The notes beneath the pieces are model-generated. The model was not told the origin of the DNA. It did not search any database and worked only from the letters and a program-made list of their open reading frames with translations. Position numbers and translations under genes: made by a program. Shown here in pieces: positions 1 to 9,604 of a stretch of DNA of 64,000 nt; position 1 is the stretch's first letter; every line of letters starts with the position of its first letter. The stretch is from Adiantum capillus-veneris. Lineage: Eukaryota > Streptophyta > Polypodiopsida > Polypodiales > Pteridaceae. The stretch covers positions 63,926,933 through 63,990,932 of the forward strand of contig CM043965.1 of the NCBI GenBank assembly GCA_014529385.2. The letters are read 5' to 3'.

Positions 1-526
1 GCTTTTTTCATCCTTTCCATGACTAACTCCTTCCTCTTCTTCTCGTTTCCTTCAGCATTAACCTGTCCAATACCCACATCCTTAAATATCTTAACAATCA
101 CCTCCTTGCTATCTGCTGCAATCTCGTCTGGGTAGAATGACAACTTCCTTACACCACATCTAGGGCACTCCCCAACAAGCATCTCTGTGCATGATATTCA
201 TGATCCTTAGGGTGAGGGCACAACATGAAATCCAGCAAGATGCTTATGTGCTGAAAAACTGCCTGGTTTGCAGAACACTCACCTACTTCACACTGTGTAC
301 CACAAATGGAGCATGTACATGGATGTTCCTTTGCGTAATGCCCAAACTTGTTCTGGCGCATTTGATTGAAAGCATCCCTGAAGTATACCATCTGGATATG
401 GTAAATACAGCAGCAAGTATAGCGCTCCTTTAATTTTTGGACAAAGAGTGGCTTAAGTGTCTCAAAGGACCTAAGTGATAACTCCACCGCAGGATACGTG
501 CTTTTGAATCTTCTATAGAGCTCCAC
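1..526 (-). pseudogene. Cys-rich exon of the uncharacterised gene, frameshifted
   Basis: The exon opens at 526 with a GTG valine codon after an acceptor AG at 527-528. It encodes about 116 residues in one frame, including a CCC triplet, then C-x-C-x2-C spacing (CTCSICG) and a further C-x4-C. Near 178 the reading frame changes. The 176-1 stretch is open in another frame and carries CPRCG followed by a charged, Lys/Glu-rich tail that reaches the window edge. Two CxxC pairs suggest a structural zinc site. The frame change is a one-base type shift and could be mutation or sequencing error. Function is unknown. Confidence 0.5.
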
Positions 527-1857
527 CTATATACAAAATTTGATCCACATTAGAGATCTGAATATTACTATAAAAGCAAAGCACCAAAGTAGTTTACACT
601 ACCAAAATTAACAATGTAAACCACCAACTCATTCTAAAATACCAAATTTGGCACTGTATTGCCAGATTTCAGGCTATAGTACCAAATTAAGTGCAGAAAA
701 GCACCAAACTAGATTGATAGTACCAAACTGGATTCATAGTACCAAAGTGGGTACATTTCTGTACATTGCATAGAACTAGTATGTATTCATAGGACCAAGC
801 AGGGTCCATAGTACCAAATTATGTACATTGCATAGTACCAACCGAATCCATAGTACAAAACAGGGTCCCTACTACCAAATTCTGTACATTGCCTGGTACC
901 AGCCTGAATTCAGAGTACCAAATAGGATCCATAGTACCAAGTTTCGTACATTGCATGGTACTAGCCTGACTTCATAGTACCAAGCAAGATCTCTAGTACC
1001 AAATTCTGTACGTTGCATGGTACCAGCCTGAATTCATAGTACCAAACCTAGTACCAAACAGGATCCCTAATACCAAATTCTGTACATTGCATGGTACCAG
1101 CCTAAATTCATAGTACCCAAAAGGATCATTAGTACCAAATACTGTACATTGCATGGTACCAGCCTAAATTCATAGTACCCAAAAGGATCATTAGTACCAA
1201 ATACTGTACATTGCATAGTACTAGCTTGAATTCATAGTACCAAAAAGGATCCCTAGTACCAAATCCTGTACATTGCATAGTACTAGCTTGAATTCATAGT
1301 ACCAAAAAGGATCCCTAGTACCAAATCCTGTACATTGCATAGTACCAGCCTGAATTCATAGTATCAAACATTATCCCTAGTACCAAATTCTATACATTCC
1401 ATAGTACCAGCCTCAATGCACAGTATCAAACAGGATCCCTAGTGCCAAAGTGGGTACATGTATGTACCCTGCATAGTACCAATTTGGAAACCCAGTACCA
1501 ATTTGGGTACTTTTTTGTATACTGCAAAGCTACAAAATGGATCCATAGTTCCAAAATAACAACTTTCTAGATACAAAAAGTACCTAATTGGGACTGTGCA
1601 TCTTTACTTTGGAGCATTTCTACCAAACAATGGTACTATGCATCTATTTGGTACTATTCAAAATCTAGAGAAGCTTCAAATTGGGTACTACTGAGGTAGG
1701 AATTGGTACCAATATGATACCAGGTTTGGCATGCTGGAAATGGTACTATGGAGCTAAGTATTCGTACAATGATTGTTGGCTAACAAGTTGTGGTATTCTG
1801 TGTTAATCCAAGAGTAAAAAGGCAAGCAAGGATTACAGTGTGGGCAACACATATTAC
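527..1857 (-). other. Phase-0 intron carrying a minisatellite
   Basis: On the minus strand the donor reads CAG|GTAATATG at 1858/1857 and the acceptor reads TATATAG|GTGGAG at 527/526. The flanking coding segments join without changing frame. The intron is 1,331 bp, and more than half of it is the 62-bp repeat array plus degenerate copies of its AGTACCAAA core on both sides. No branch point was assigned. Confidence 0.55.
761..1516. repeat. 62-bp minisatellite, about 12 units
   Basis: Units begin GTACATTGCATAGTACC. Starts are at 761, 823, 884, 946, 1008, 1082, 1144, 1206, 1268, 1330, 1392 and 1454. Spacing is 62 bp except one 61 and one 74, the latter from a 12-bp insertion. Each unit contains three AGTACCA-type subrepeats and usually GAATTC and GGATCC. 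Similar but irregular AGTACCAAA sequence extends to about 580 and 1780, so the array seems to have grown from a motif of about 20 bp. Confidence 0.9.
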
Positions 1858-2067
1858 CTGAGAATCATCTAGAAGATGTATGGGATGTTTGATGACACAT
1901 TTTGCCTCGATCTTGTGCTTACAGATATCCTTTTTGTTAGGAGAAACTCTTGTCTCGGATTTCCAGAAAGCGGCCACCAAATCTCTAGTTTCGATTGTGA
2001 TACTTGTATGTAGAGGCAACTGTCTGTGACAAGCACTAAGTGGCAACACTTCATCCTCATCTTTCAT
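1858..2067 (-). pseudogene. Internal exon of the uncharacterised gene (TRVSPNKKD motif)
   Basis: This open segment ends exactly at the donor at 1858/1857. It carries a motif run RDLVAAFWKSETRVSPNKKD followed by Lys- and His-rich residues. Its 5' boundary is unclear: a minus-strand AG precedes the reading frame near 2060, but the coding-looking sequence just upstream (2235-2099) is in another frame and only about 40 bp away, too close for a normal intron. That argues for a frameshift rather than splicing. Confidence 0.45.
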
Positions 2068-2098
2068 TCCCAGTCAACTGCTTACTGCTGCTATGTTA

Positions 2099-2643
2099 CT
2101 TCAATGAACACCCAAGGCAGTGCAATTTTGGAATGGTTCATAGTGGTTATGCTCCGATCACCATTATTCAGTATCATCGTCAAAGAGGTTCTCTTCACAA
2201 AAAGCTCAGTTGAAGAGTGGGGCACTTTCAACTAAGTCAATGTGTTGTGAACGCCGGAAAGAAGACTCGATTGCACATCCGAACTCCTCAACTTGGAAAA
2301 TGGATGATGATGCATGAGCTGCTTTAGAATTTCTTGTTGTTCTAGTGTTGTTAGTCCTTGGGTCTACCGACGCCAACATCTAGCCATGGCTTTGCATATA
2401 TTGTTCCTTGATCTGGCTGTAGCAAGTTCAGCTCTCTTAGCAGGTTTACGCTCCTTGTGTCGTTGCTCACGCTTCTTTTGTGCCCAATAGTCCCGCAAAA
2501 ATACTTGGTTGTTGACAGGGGCTCGTGGTTTCCACCATAGCACCCTCTGTAGATGCAGGTACCCCTGACTCAAGATAGGTGAAGGAATCACACTCAGCAT
2601 CCATCGTCATCTCTAAAGATATGGTACTAGCCTGAGCTGCCAT
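2099..2643 (-). pseudogene. N-terminal part of the uncharacterised gene, several frameshifts
   Basis: From ATG at 2643 about 58 codons are open, then stop. An overlapping frame continues with a basic run (KKREQRHKERKPAKR) to about 2364. A third frame, starting just after, encodes a Ser/Thr/Asn-rich stretch to about 2222. Another frame reads a hydrophobic-ending segment (ALPWVFIEV) to about 2099. Each switch is a one- or two-base shift. Coding character rests on uninterrupted, compositionally sensible frames that dovetail; no homology could be tested here. Confidence 0.35.
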
Positions 2644-2654
2644 GGCTGTATGGT

Positions 2655-3124
<470 letters not shown>

Positions 3125-3475
3125 TCAGCCTCCAATAAGAGCATAGTCTCTTGCTTTAGTTTCAATTTCTCTTTGGCGATGCTTACTCATATCCTCAGGA
3201 AATGCTCGGCTTGATAAGTAAGTAACTAGATAGTTACTCCACTTAGAAACAAGCGACGTTTGGAAAAATGTTACATGAGGTATGGGTGTTTGTTTTTTAC
3301 ATTGAGGACAATATTTCACAAAATAATGAACATCTCTCCTCATAGATGGCCAAAATACTCCAAGTCTCAAGATCCTTTGCATACTTTGGTCTTTCGTAAA
3401 GTGAATCCCTACTACTAAAATATGTGCTTGACTTAGGTATTGGGTTTTCTCCTTAGGATTAATGCACAACAACAA
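3125..3475 (-). pseudogene. HHCC zinc-binding module (first of two in this family)
   Basis: About 115 residues. The motif is H-x6-H (AHILVVGIH), then about 30 residues including VFWPSMRRDV, then C-x2-C (CPQC). This is the N-terminal zinc-binding fold of retroviral-type integrases. The downstream part (IPHVTFF ... MSKHRQREIE) matches the stretch of element 2 at about 44.65-44.8 kb that precedes a second HHCC module. Here the sequence ends before that second module and before any D,D-35-E core. The element therefore cannot supply integrase. Confidence 0.75.
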
Positions 3476-3484
3476 TATCCCATC

Positions 3485-4123
3485 TCAATTTCTTTTGTAT
3501 AACCTTCTAGCTATTAATTGATACATAGATGATTGCTCAATTAATCCAATTGTAATAGGAAGTGGTATTTGTGAATGCACTTGAGCTATGGTCATCAATG
3601 ATACCATGTTTTCCGACCATTGAGGTATCATTTCTACGGAGAATAGATATGTATCTGGTAGATCATCATCTACAACCTTAGGTGGTTCTCCTGAAACAAT
3701 TCTTGACAAATGATCTGCTCTTTGATGAGTGGTCCCCTTTTTCACAACTACAGTGAAATCAAATTCTAGAAGAATGATGAACCATCTCACTATTCTTCTT
3801 GTGTTGCATGGATTGTTGACCAAGTACAATAAGGCTTGGATGTCCACAAAGAACACAAATCTGTTTGCTAATAGCTAATGTCTATACTTTTTTACGGCAT
3901 AGATCATTCCTAGTCCTTTCCTTTCGGTGGTGATATAATTATTTTCTGCCATGTTCAACTGTCGGCTAGCATAAGAAATAGGAGAATCAACTTTCCAGTC
4001 TCCTGGTTGAGCTAGTATACATCCGATGGAAAAATTGGAAGCATCTACATGTATATGGAATATCTTATTCCAATCTGGTGCTTTCAATATTGGAGCTGAG
4101 GTGAGAGGTTGCTTAAGCTTCAT
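3485..4123 (-). pseudogene. RNase H domain of gypsy element 1
   Basis: The 4123-3875 part reads FHIHVDASNFSIGCILAQ, the first catalytic Asp region of gypsy RNase H, then ISYASRQLN and the Glu-containing NNYITTERK. The 3856-3485 part continues in another frame with FFVDIQALLYLVN, VRWFIILLEFDF and HQRADHLSR, the final Asp motif. A stop and shift between 3875 and 3856 breaks the domain. All four acidic motifs can be placed, so identity is clear although it is not translatable as one piece. Confidence 0.85.
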
Positions 4124-4129
4124 GAATAA

Positions 4130-5032
4130 TTATTCATACTCGTCAGTCCATTCAAAGTGTGTGATCAAGTTGTACATGGGTTTTGCAATTATAGCATACA
4201 TGTAAATGAATCGTCTATAATATCCACAATGCCCCATGAAGGCTTGAACCCCCTTGACTATTGTCGATCTAGAAAAATCAGCAATAACATGAATTTTATC
4301 CATATTAGCAGCTACGTCATTTTTAGACACTATGTGTCCAAGAATTTTTCCTTGTCTACCCATGAATGTGCACTTTTATGGATTTAAGAAAATGCTATAA
4401 AGTCTACCCCTTTCGAGTACCTTTCTGAGGTGTTGATAATGATCAGCCCGGCTTGATGAATGTATGAATATATCGTCCATATATACTTCCAAGGAATTCC
4501 TAAGTTATTCTTTCAAAGAATGGCTCATTAATCTTTGGAAGGTGGCAGGAGCATTAGTTAACCCAAAAGGCATCACCCAATAGGCAAAAATACCCCATTC
4601 CGTTGCGAAGGTAGTTTTATGCTGATCTTTTGCGTCAATCAAAATTTAAATGTATCCCAAAAAGCCATCTAAAAAGCTATAAGCTTCTTTTCCTGTAGCT
4701 CGTTCTAAAACATGCTCAGTGATTGGATGAGCAAAGTTGTCTCTAATGGTATCTGCATTCACTTTCTTGAGGTTGACTCACACTCGTAATTTTCCATTTT
4801 TCTTGTGTACTACCACAATTGGAAAGACCCAATCTGTGTGTTCAGTTGGATAAATGAATTTGGTCTCCTTTAGTTTTCTAATCTCTTCTTTAATCTTCCT
4901 GGAAAATGTCTCGTTGTACGTGTATGGCCTTTGTCTACTTGGTTTAGCATCATCTCTCATGGGTATGGTATGTTGACAAATTTCTAAATCAACACCCTTG
5001 AGATCCTTTGTGATTGATCCCACTTGCTTCAA
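4130..5032 (-). pseudogene. Reverse transcriptase of gypsy element 1
   Basis: The N-terminal part at 5032-4778 carries IPMRDDAKPSRQRPY and KETKFIYP, ending FPIVVVHKKNGKLRV, the fingers motif of gypsy RT. The catalytic YMDD box is encoded at 4483-4472 and is intact. The thumb region at 4363-4130 contains LGHIVSKND, VQAFMGHCGYYRRFI and THFEWTDE. The 4778-4390 stretch between has several stops and frame changes. The whole is a typical chromovirus-like RT order but cannot be read through. Confidence 0.85.
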
Positions 5033-5230
5033 GTATAGATAATTGTTTCCCCAATCCGGGATAAGTTGTACTTGTCACATGAAAGGTCTTCCCAAGATGA
5101 TTTTGTAATTGAGTTTCTTTCCAAAGTCTACTATGGAAAAAGTGTGTTGATATTCAATCCCACAGGAATTAACTATCACTTTTTCAAGCAGCGCTAAGTC
5201 TTTCGATATGTTCATCAGCCAATTGCAATT

Positions 5231-5434
5231 TTATTCAAGTTTGTCTAATGGGGCTGGTTGTCCCCAGGATTCCCATACTGCTTTCGTGGCTATGGCTATG
5301 CCTACCCCACTATCCAATATTGCCATGGTTTCTAGGTAATTATATCTCACCGGAAGGGTTGTGTTTCCTACTTCCCCTTTGTAGTACTCTCCAACTTTGT
5401 TCATTGGAACAAATCTAATCTCTTTGTTATCCAT
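5231..5434 (-). pseudogene. Aspartic protease remnant of gypsy element 1
   Basis: The motif AILDSGVGIAIATKAVWES gives the catalytic D-S-G of retropepsins, followed by a hydrophobic run as in plant retrotransposon proteases. It lies between the Lys/Glu-rich linker and RT, as expected. Element 2 has the matching segment near 47.9 kb, but its triplet reads G-S-S, so this copy is the better preserved one. Stops at 5435 and 5230 bound it. Confidence 0.7.
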
Positions 5435-5500
5435 CTAGTGTTTCAACTTTCCCAAATTTTTTGCGATTAACTCTGTTATTCCCACCTTCTCTAGAGTTTT

Positions 5501-6690
5501 CTATAGATCATTCCATAAATATGGCCTTATTTTTAGCAGCTCTCCTAAAGTAAGAGTGCATTGGATGGGTGTAGACATAATTGAATGGAGGTTGTCTACT
5601 TCTAGGGCGTGTTTAGTACTTTTTACTTGAGCGGTTTTACACACCATGGATTCATCTTCGTTATCTCCCAAGTAAGAGGGTAATTTTTTCAAGGTTAATG
5701 GTTTAGACATTCCAGAAGCTTCATATCCGCAATCCCCATACAAGGATTGTACATCCATGTCCATTTGAAGAGGTATGTTGTCTAACCAAATTTCCTCTAT
5801 AGGAGCTGACTTTAGAGTTAAGCTCCCATCATTAATCTCTCTAACTTTTTCCCATAAGTGTCCTGGTCAGTCTTCTTCTACGAATGGAATTCTGTCTAAG
5901 GCATCGTCGTTGTCCGGCTATAAGTTCTGGCTCTTTTGTTTCAAGGTGGGGTTCTACCACCACTTCGGATTTTTCTCTATTGTTTTCTACCATGAGCTCC
6001 TCAGATTTTTCCATACTCTCAAGCTTGGGTTTTTGTTTTTCTAGTATCTCTTGCGTGATTCTTACCAAATTTTGATAAGCTTCAAGCTTAGCTGCTTCCA
6101 TGTCTGGAGAAAGATAGTTTTTCCATTTTTTTTTTCATGTTTTGTCTTGCTTTAAGTCCCGCTTGGTAAGATTCCAAGGTTGCATTAATAGGCTCAAAAA
6201 TTTTGTCAACCAAAATTGATCCTCCAGATTTCACGATCGTTTCCCTCATTTTGCTTCTAGTTTCTTTCACCTTTTCCTGGAATAGCTTCTTTGCTTTCTC
6301 CTCAATTTCAGCCCTTTGTTTTTGTTTTCTCATCTCATACCTTTTGCTTCTGCTTCTCTTGGTCTTTTGAGAGGAAAATTTTGTATTCTCCGACTCATCA
6401 GAGGAGTTATGTTTCTTCTTCCTAGCCTGGGCTCGGGTGATTACCTTGATTGGAACAATCAGTTCACTCTTAGATGAGTTACTAGGTATCACTTGGACTA
6501 CGTTCATTACTGTTTTACCCTTGTTTAAAGGATTTTTTGGACAATCTTCAGGGAAGTGTCCTCCTTTTTTGAAACATTGTATGCAATAAGCTTCAACTGG
6601 CTTGAGGTTTTTGTCAGGATCTGGGTATTCATTTTTCCAATGATCATCTGCACCACAATTATGACAGCTTTCAATTCTTGGCTTAATCAT
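5501..6690 (-). pseudogene. Gag zinc knuckles and charged linker of gypsy element 1
   Basis: From 6690 the frame opens with CHNCGADDHWKNE, a CCHC knuckle whose last Cys is replaced, then CIQCFKKGGHFPEDC, an intact C-x2-C-x5-H-x4-C knuckle. A long Lys/Glu-rich, probably coiled segment follows to about 6100, including runs such as KQKQRAEIEEKAKKLF. Further frames to 5501 carry more acidic linker (PSYLGDNEDESM) shared with element 2. The knuckles would bind RNA in the capsid; the linker has no assigned role. Confidence 0.72.
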
Positions 6691-7736
6691 GGGTAGATTA
6701 CCATTGGAGGTCTAACACCTTGATTAGCTACATAGTACATTGGTGCAAGCTCTAGTGTAGCATAAGTCACAGGTTCTTCCATTGGTGGTGGATGTGAATT
6801 ATACCACTCTCCTTCTACCATAAATGTAGATGGACTAGGCTCAGCATAGGGTGTAACAAGCACTAGTGCTTGTTCATCTTTGACTCCCTCTAGATGCATG
6901 TATTTTACAAACACTGCATTATGTCTCGGATATGGAGGTTGTTGACCCAACACAGGCTGAGGTCTTTCCATACCCATCGGTGATCTTTGAGCTTGGGCCT
7001 GACCCAGCACAAGCTGAGATCTTTCCATTCCCATCATACTTTGGTTGGTAATAGCATTCATTGGTCTCATGGTTGGTCCAATATCCCTCGATTGCACACC
7101 ATTTCTGTGGCCTAATTGGTTGTCCTTGTTGAGGTATACCTTGTCCTGGTACCCTCATAGGTGTTTTTTTCATGTTATTTATCATGTCATTCATCCTTTT
7201 GAGCATGTCTTCTATGGCTAAAAGGGTGCTATAGCAGCCGTTCCTACTTGTGCTGGTTTGGTGGATATTGTTTTCTTGCTTTGATTATCCTTAGCGACAT
7301 CTTCTTTCTTGAAAATATCACAGTTGTCTCCTAAGTCAATAGCATCTGACACACACTCTTCTAGGGTCGTATGCTTCTTGCTATATATTATAGCATGAAG
7401 TTCTTTGTTTAGCAGTCCCTCTAGAAACAAAGATACTAGTCGTTCTTCTACCGATATCTCTAGCTCTGGGCATCTTGCAATGTATTGCTTCATTCGAATT
7501 GCACAATACCTAATAGACTCACCTCGTTTCTATTTAAAACTATAGATTTGAGCTACTGTGTTGTGTTTGATTCCCGTTTTGGAACAAACAGCTACAAATC
7601 CTTGAGCTAATGTATTCAAGTCTATAATTGACCTTGGTGGAATGTTTTGGAACCATGTCAATGCTTTTCCTTCTAATGTCATTCCAAACCCCTCAAATTG
7701 AGTATGGAAATCAAATATGCTTTCTGCTCTTAGCAC
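6687..7736 (-). pseudogene. Gag capsid region of gypsy element 1
   Basis: The 7736-7530 segment contains LEGKALTWFQNIPPRSI, close to the retrotransposon gag capsid motif. The 7493-7218 segment contains MKQYIARCPELEI and SLFLEGLLNKELHAI, the C-terminal capsid pattern, and aligns with element 2 at 50045-49734. Below 7206 the sequence becomes Pro/Gln/Met-rich with a duplicated block around MGMERSQLVLGQ / MGMERPQPVLGQ. Frame breaks lie at about 7500, 7210 and 7090. Confidence 0.8.
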
Positions 7737-7880
7737 TTGCTTAAAGCTTGCTAAGTGGTCATATGGATCCCAAGATCCACTGTATTTCCTGACCCATTTC
7801 TGAAAATTAGATGGTTTGACACGTCTATTTGGTTCAACTCCTAGTCTCCTGGCAGCTGGTCATGTTCCTAGTCCTTCAAA

Positions 7881-8714
7881 CTAGTCTGTTGAAAATAGTG
7901 ACTCATGTAGCCCTGGTCTGGCCTTAGTGTCACCCGGTTTTCTTTGTGATGAGGTGGTTTTTGGTTTCTTAACATTACCCTTAGAAGATCTCTCAAGGTG
8001 TTCATCTCTTGGAATAGTTTCTTGTCCTTGGCCTAATATCCAATCTCTTATGGAATACCCTTGATATTTGGTTTGTTTCACCTCCTCAGGAGTCATCATA
8101 GCAAAGTTATTGTTATAACAATCCCTAAACAGGTAGGTTGGTAGATCTGTTGAACCCTTATCTTTGATCTTGAAGATATAGATGATCTTCATGGGTGTTC
8201 GTTGTCGTGATTTGGCATGCGAAGTCCATAGAAGATCTTTGACGTTTCTATCCTCCCAACAATAGACTCTGATCCTAAGATTATCCATACTAAGCCGTTT
8301 CAAAGGCTTCAAATAAACTTGATCATATTCCTCGAATTATAAAGTAGGTGGTCCTTCTTTTGCTGCCATATCTAGAATTATGGTATTTACTTCTAACCCC
8401 CATTTGTCTATCATGTTAGGGTTTTCAACTTGTAAATATTGAGTTTCGTTTCTATCCATGTACATTTTTGCTTGTTTGTTTTCCCTGATCTCCTTTTCAA
8501 ACTCAATACCATGGTCATCAATGCAAATAGCATACTCTTCGTTAGGATCCAAGTAAACCTGAGCTCCATGGAGATTAGTCTTATAAAAAGAGATTAGATG
8601 CTTATAGCACACTGTCGTTCCAGTTTTTGAGTGAGTCAAATAGGAAGACATTTCAGATGTTGAATCCAAAACAGTGTCTGAGACTTCTGTGTGCAAGGGA
8701 TTTCCTTGATTCAT
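7881..8714 (-). pseudogene. Conserved N-terminal domain upstream of gag, unknown function
   Basis: Two segments (8714-8337 and 8312-7881) give about 265 residues ahead of the capsid. The start ATG at 8714 opens MNQGNPLHTEVSD. Conserved blocks shared with element 2 include DKWGLEV, a basic YIFKIK run, LFRDCYN and MMTPEEV...TKYQG. An acidic patch EYAICIDDHGIEFE is also shared. I recognise no known domain. Because the blocks survive in two diverged copies, the region was probably under selection as the N-terminus of the polyprotein. A stop near 8337 separates the two parts. Confidence 0.65.
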
Positions 8715-8810
8715 ACTTTCTTTGGTGGATACTCTACTGAAGGTTTCTCAAAAAATACCTTGGTTTCCTAGTATACGACCAGATCTAAGGTTCATAAAGA
8801 CTTGTGAAGC

Positions 8811-9182
8811 CCTAGATAGAGTACTTATCGTCGGATTGACTTGTTGTCAATTTCTTCCACTTGGCTTGATTGCAACTTCCATCAAGCTGTCAATTCCTTG
8901 TCTGCAACCTAATTCATGTATCAATTTTGATCAAGTTAGCTATCCTTTCACAAACATGGTACAATTCTTGTTTCTAACTATTGTGACTGGCTATGTGTAT
9001 AACTTCAAATCGAGCTCAGTGAGTCAGCAGTTGAGACTTTCATATATCACTTGTGCACAAAGCCAAAGGACTAATCTGCAAACTGGAAACTGTGTGAACA
9101 TGTACCAATCTGGATCCGATTGAATCCGAAATTGCCCAGTGGCCTTCTATTAACACTGTACAAGTTCAAAAGTCAAAATTGA
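8811..9182. other. Short stretch between gag start and inverted LTR
   Basis: Similarity to element 2 upstream of its gag start fades just above 8805. The remaining 370 bp show only weak blocks in common with the gag-proximal leader of element 2, such as a CCTTTCACA run. I see no gene here. A plus-strand open frame at 8722-9123 has no recognisable content. Confidence 0.45.
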
Positions 9183-9582
9183 TGTCTCTGTGTAGCAGTA
9201 ATAAATAATCACGATTATTTACTTTTGTTAGTTTTTTACACTTTTTGGCTTGTTTTGCCAAGTATACAACCTGTTAAGGTTTCAGGACAAGTTTCACTAG
9301 GTTTGGACAAAATTTGTTCAAGTTTATCAACTATTTTGTGTCTGTAGACTCAATTTTGAAGAGTCTAGGTTAAGTTGATGAGCGATTGGCTTTTGGTGAT
9401 TTCAGTCACTTGAGTGTAGCCTGAGTTAGATGTGAGTTGTTTGTTGTTTTCCAAGAGATTGACAACCTCTTGTAGCCTCTATGCACTAGTTGAGTCAGCT
9501 TCGGCCCATGGATTGACAATTTAATCGTGGTTCTCGCTACGTATGCAATAAGATAGTTGTGAGGTTAGACACCCGTCCCACA
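9183..9582 (+). mobile_element. 400-bp LTR of the gypsy 1/2 family, plus orientation
   Basis: It starts TGTCTCTGTG and ends TCCCACA, just before a primer-binding site. The LTR of element 2 (53131-52729, minus) starts TGTCTAGAGG, ends CGACA and is 403 bp. Both share blocks such as TAGCCTCYATGCACTAGT, GATTGACA and TGGTTCTCGCT in the same order before the primer-binding site. The orientation is opposite to the gag-pol at 3.1-8.8 kb. Confidence 0.75.
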
Positions 9583-9584
9583 TT

Positions 9585-9604
9585 TGGCGCTGCTACTGGG
9601 GATC
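9585..9604 (+). promoter_or_regulatory. Primer-binding site, tRNA-Asp type
   Basis: TGGCGCTGCTACTGGGGATC lies two bases after the LTR. It is close to the primer-binding site that many plant gypsy elements use to prime from the 3' end of tRNA-Asp. The equivalent in element 2 (52725-52706, minus) is more decayed. Confidence 0.7.

Larger units (their letters stand above)
1..2643 (-). pseudogene. Decayed gene of an uncharacterised cysteine-rich family, C-terminus cut by window edge
   Basis: Minus-strand coding pieces at 2643-2364, 2235-2099, 2067-1858 and 526-1 read as one broken protein. The likely start is the ATG at 2643 (reads MAAQAST), just downstream of the CT/CA microsatellite on this strand. 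A basic stretch rich in K, R and E follows, then a motif region TRVSPNKKD, then a Cys-rich block after an intron. The join across the intron is in phase. Other joins need frameshifts at about 2470-2500, 2365 and 2080-2230, and near 178, so the copy is probably dead. I do not recognise a named domain. The pattern resembles multi-copy transposon-associated proteins of non-seed plants, which is inference. The gene runs off the left edge. Confidence 0.5.
3125..8810 (-). mobile_element. Ty3/gypsy element 1, gag-pol without full integrase, decayed
   Basis: Reading from 8714 downward the order is N-terminal domain, gag, zinc knuckle, protease, reverse transcriptase, RNase H and HHCC zinc finger, the Ty3/gypsy order. 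All parts are interrupted by stops or shifts. It matches element 2 (43.2-51.4 kb, minus) segment by segment at the protein level, and the DNA similarity extends just past the ATG to about 8805. The integrase core and 3' LTR are absent. The 5' LTR expected above 8.8 kb is present only in the opposite orientation (9183-9582). Confidence 0.88.

Noticed and set aside
191-433. Plus-strand 80-residue frame
   Set aside because: Opposite strand of the Cys-rich exon, which has better motif content and splice sites.
761-1516. CRISPR-like array
   Set aside because: The repeats are head to tail without unique spacers, units are degenerate, and the context is a plant intron.
5775-6075. Plus-strand Phe/Ser-rich frames
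   Set aside because: Reverse complement of the Lys/Glu-rich gag linker; composition is the expected shadow. The same holds for 46377-47147 and 48803-49725.
8722-9123. 133-residue plus-strand frame next to gypsy element 1
   Set aside because: No recognisable motif, and its start overlaps sequence homologous to the gag leader of the other strand.
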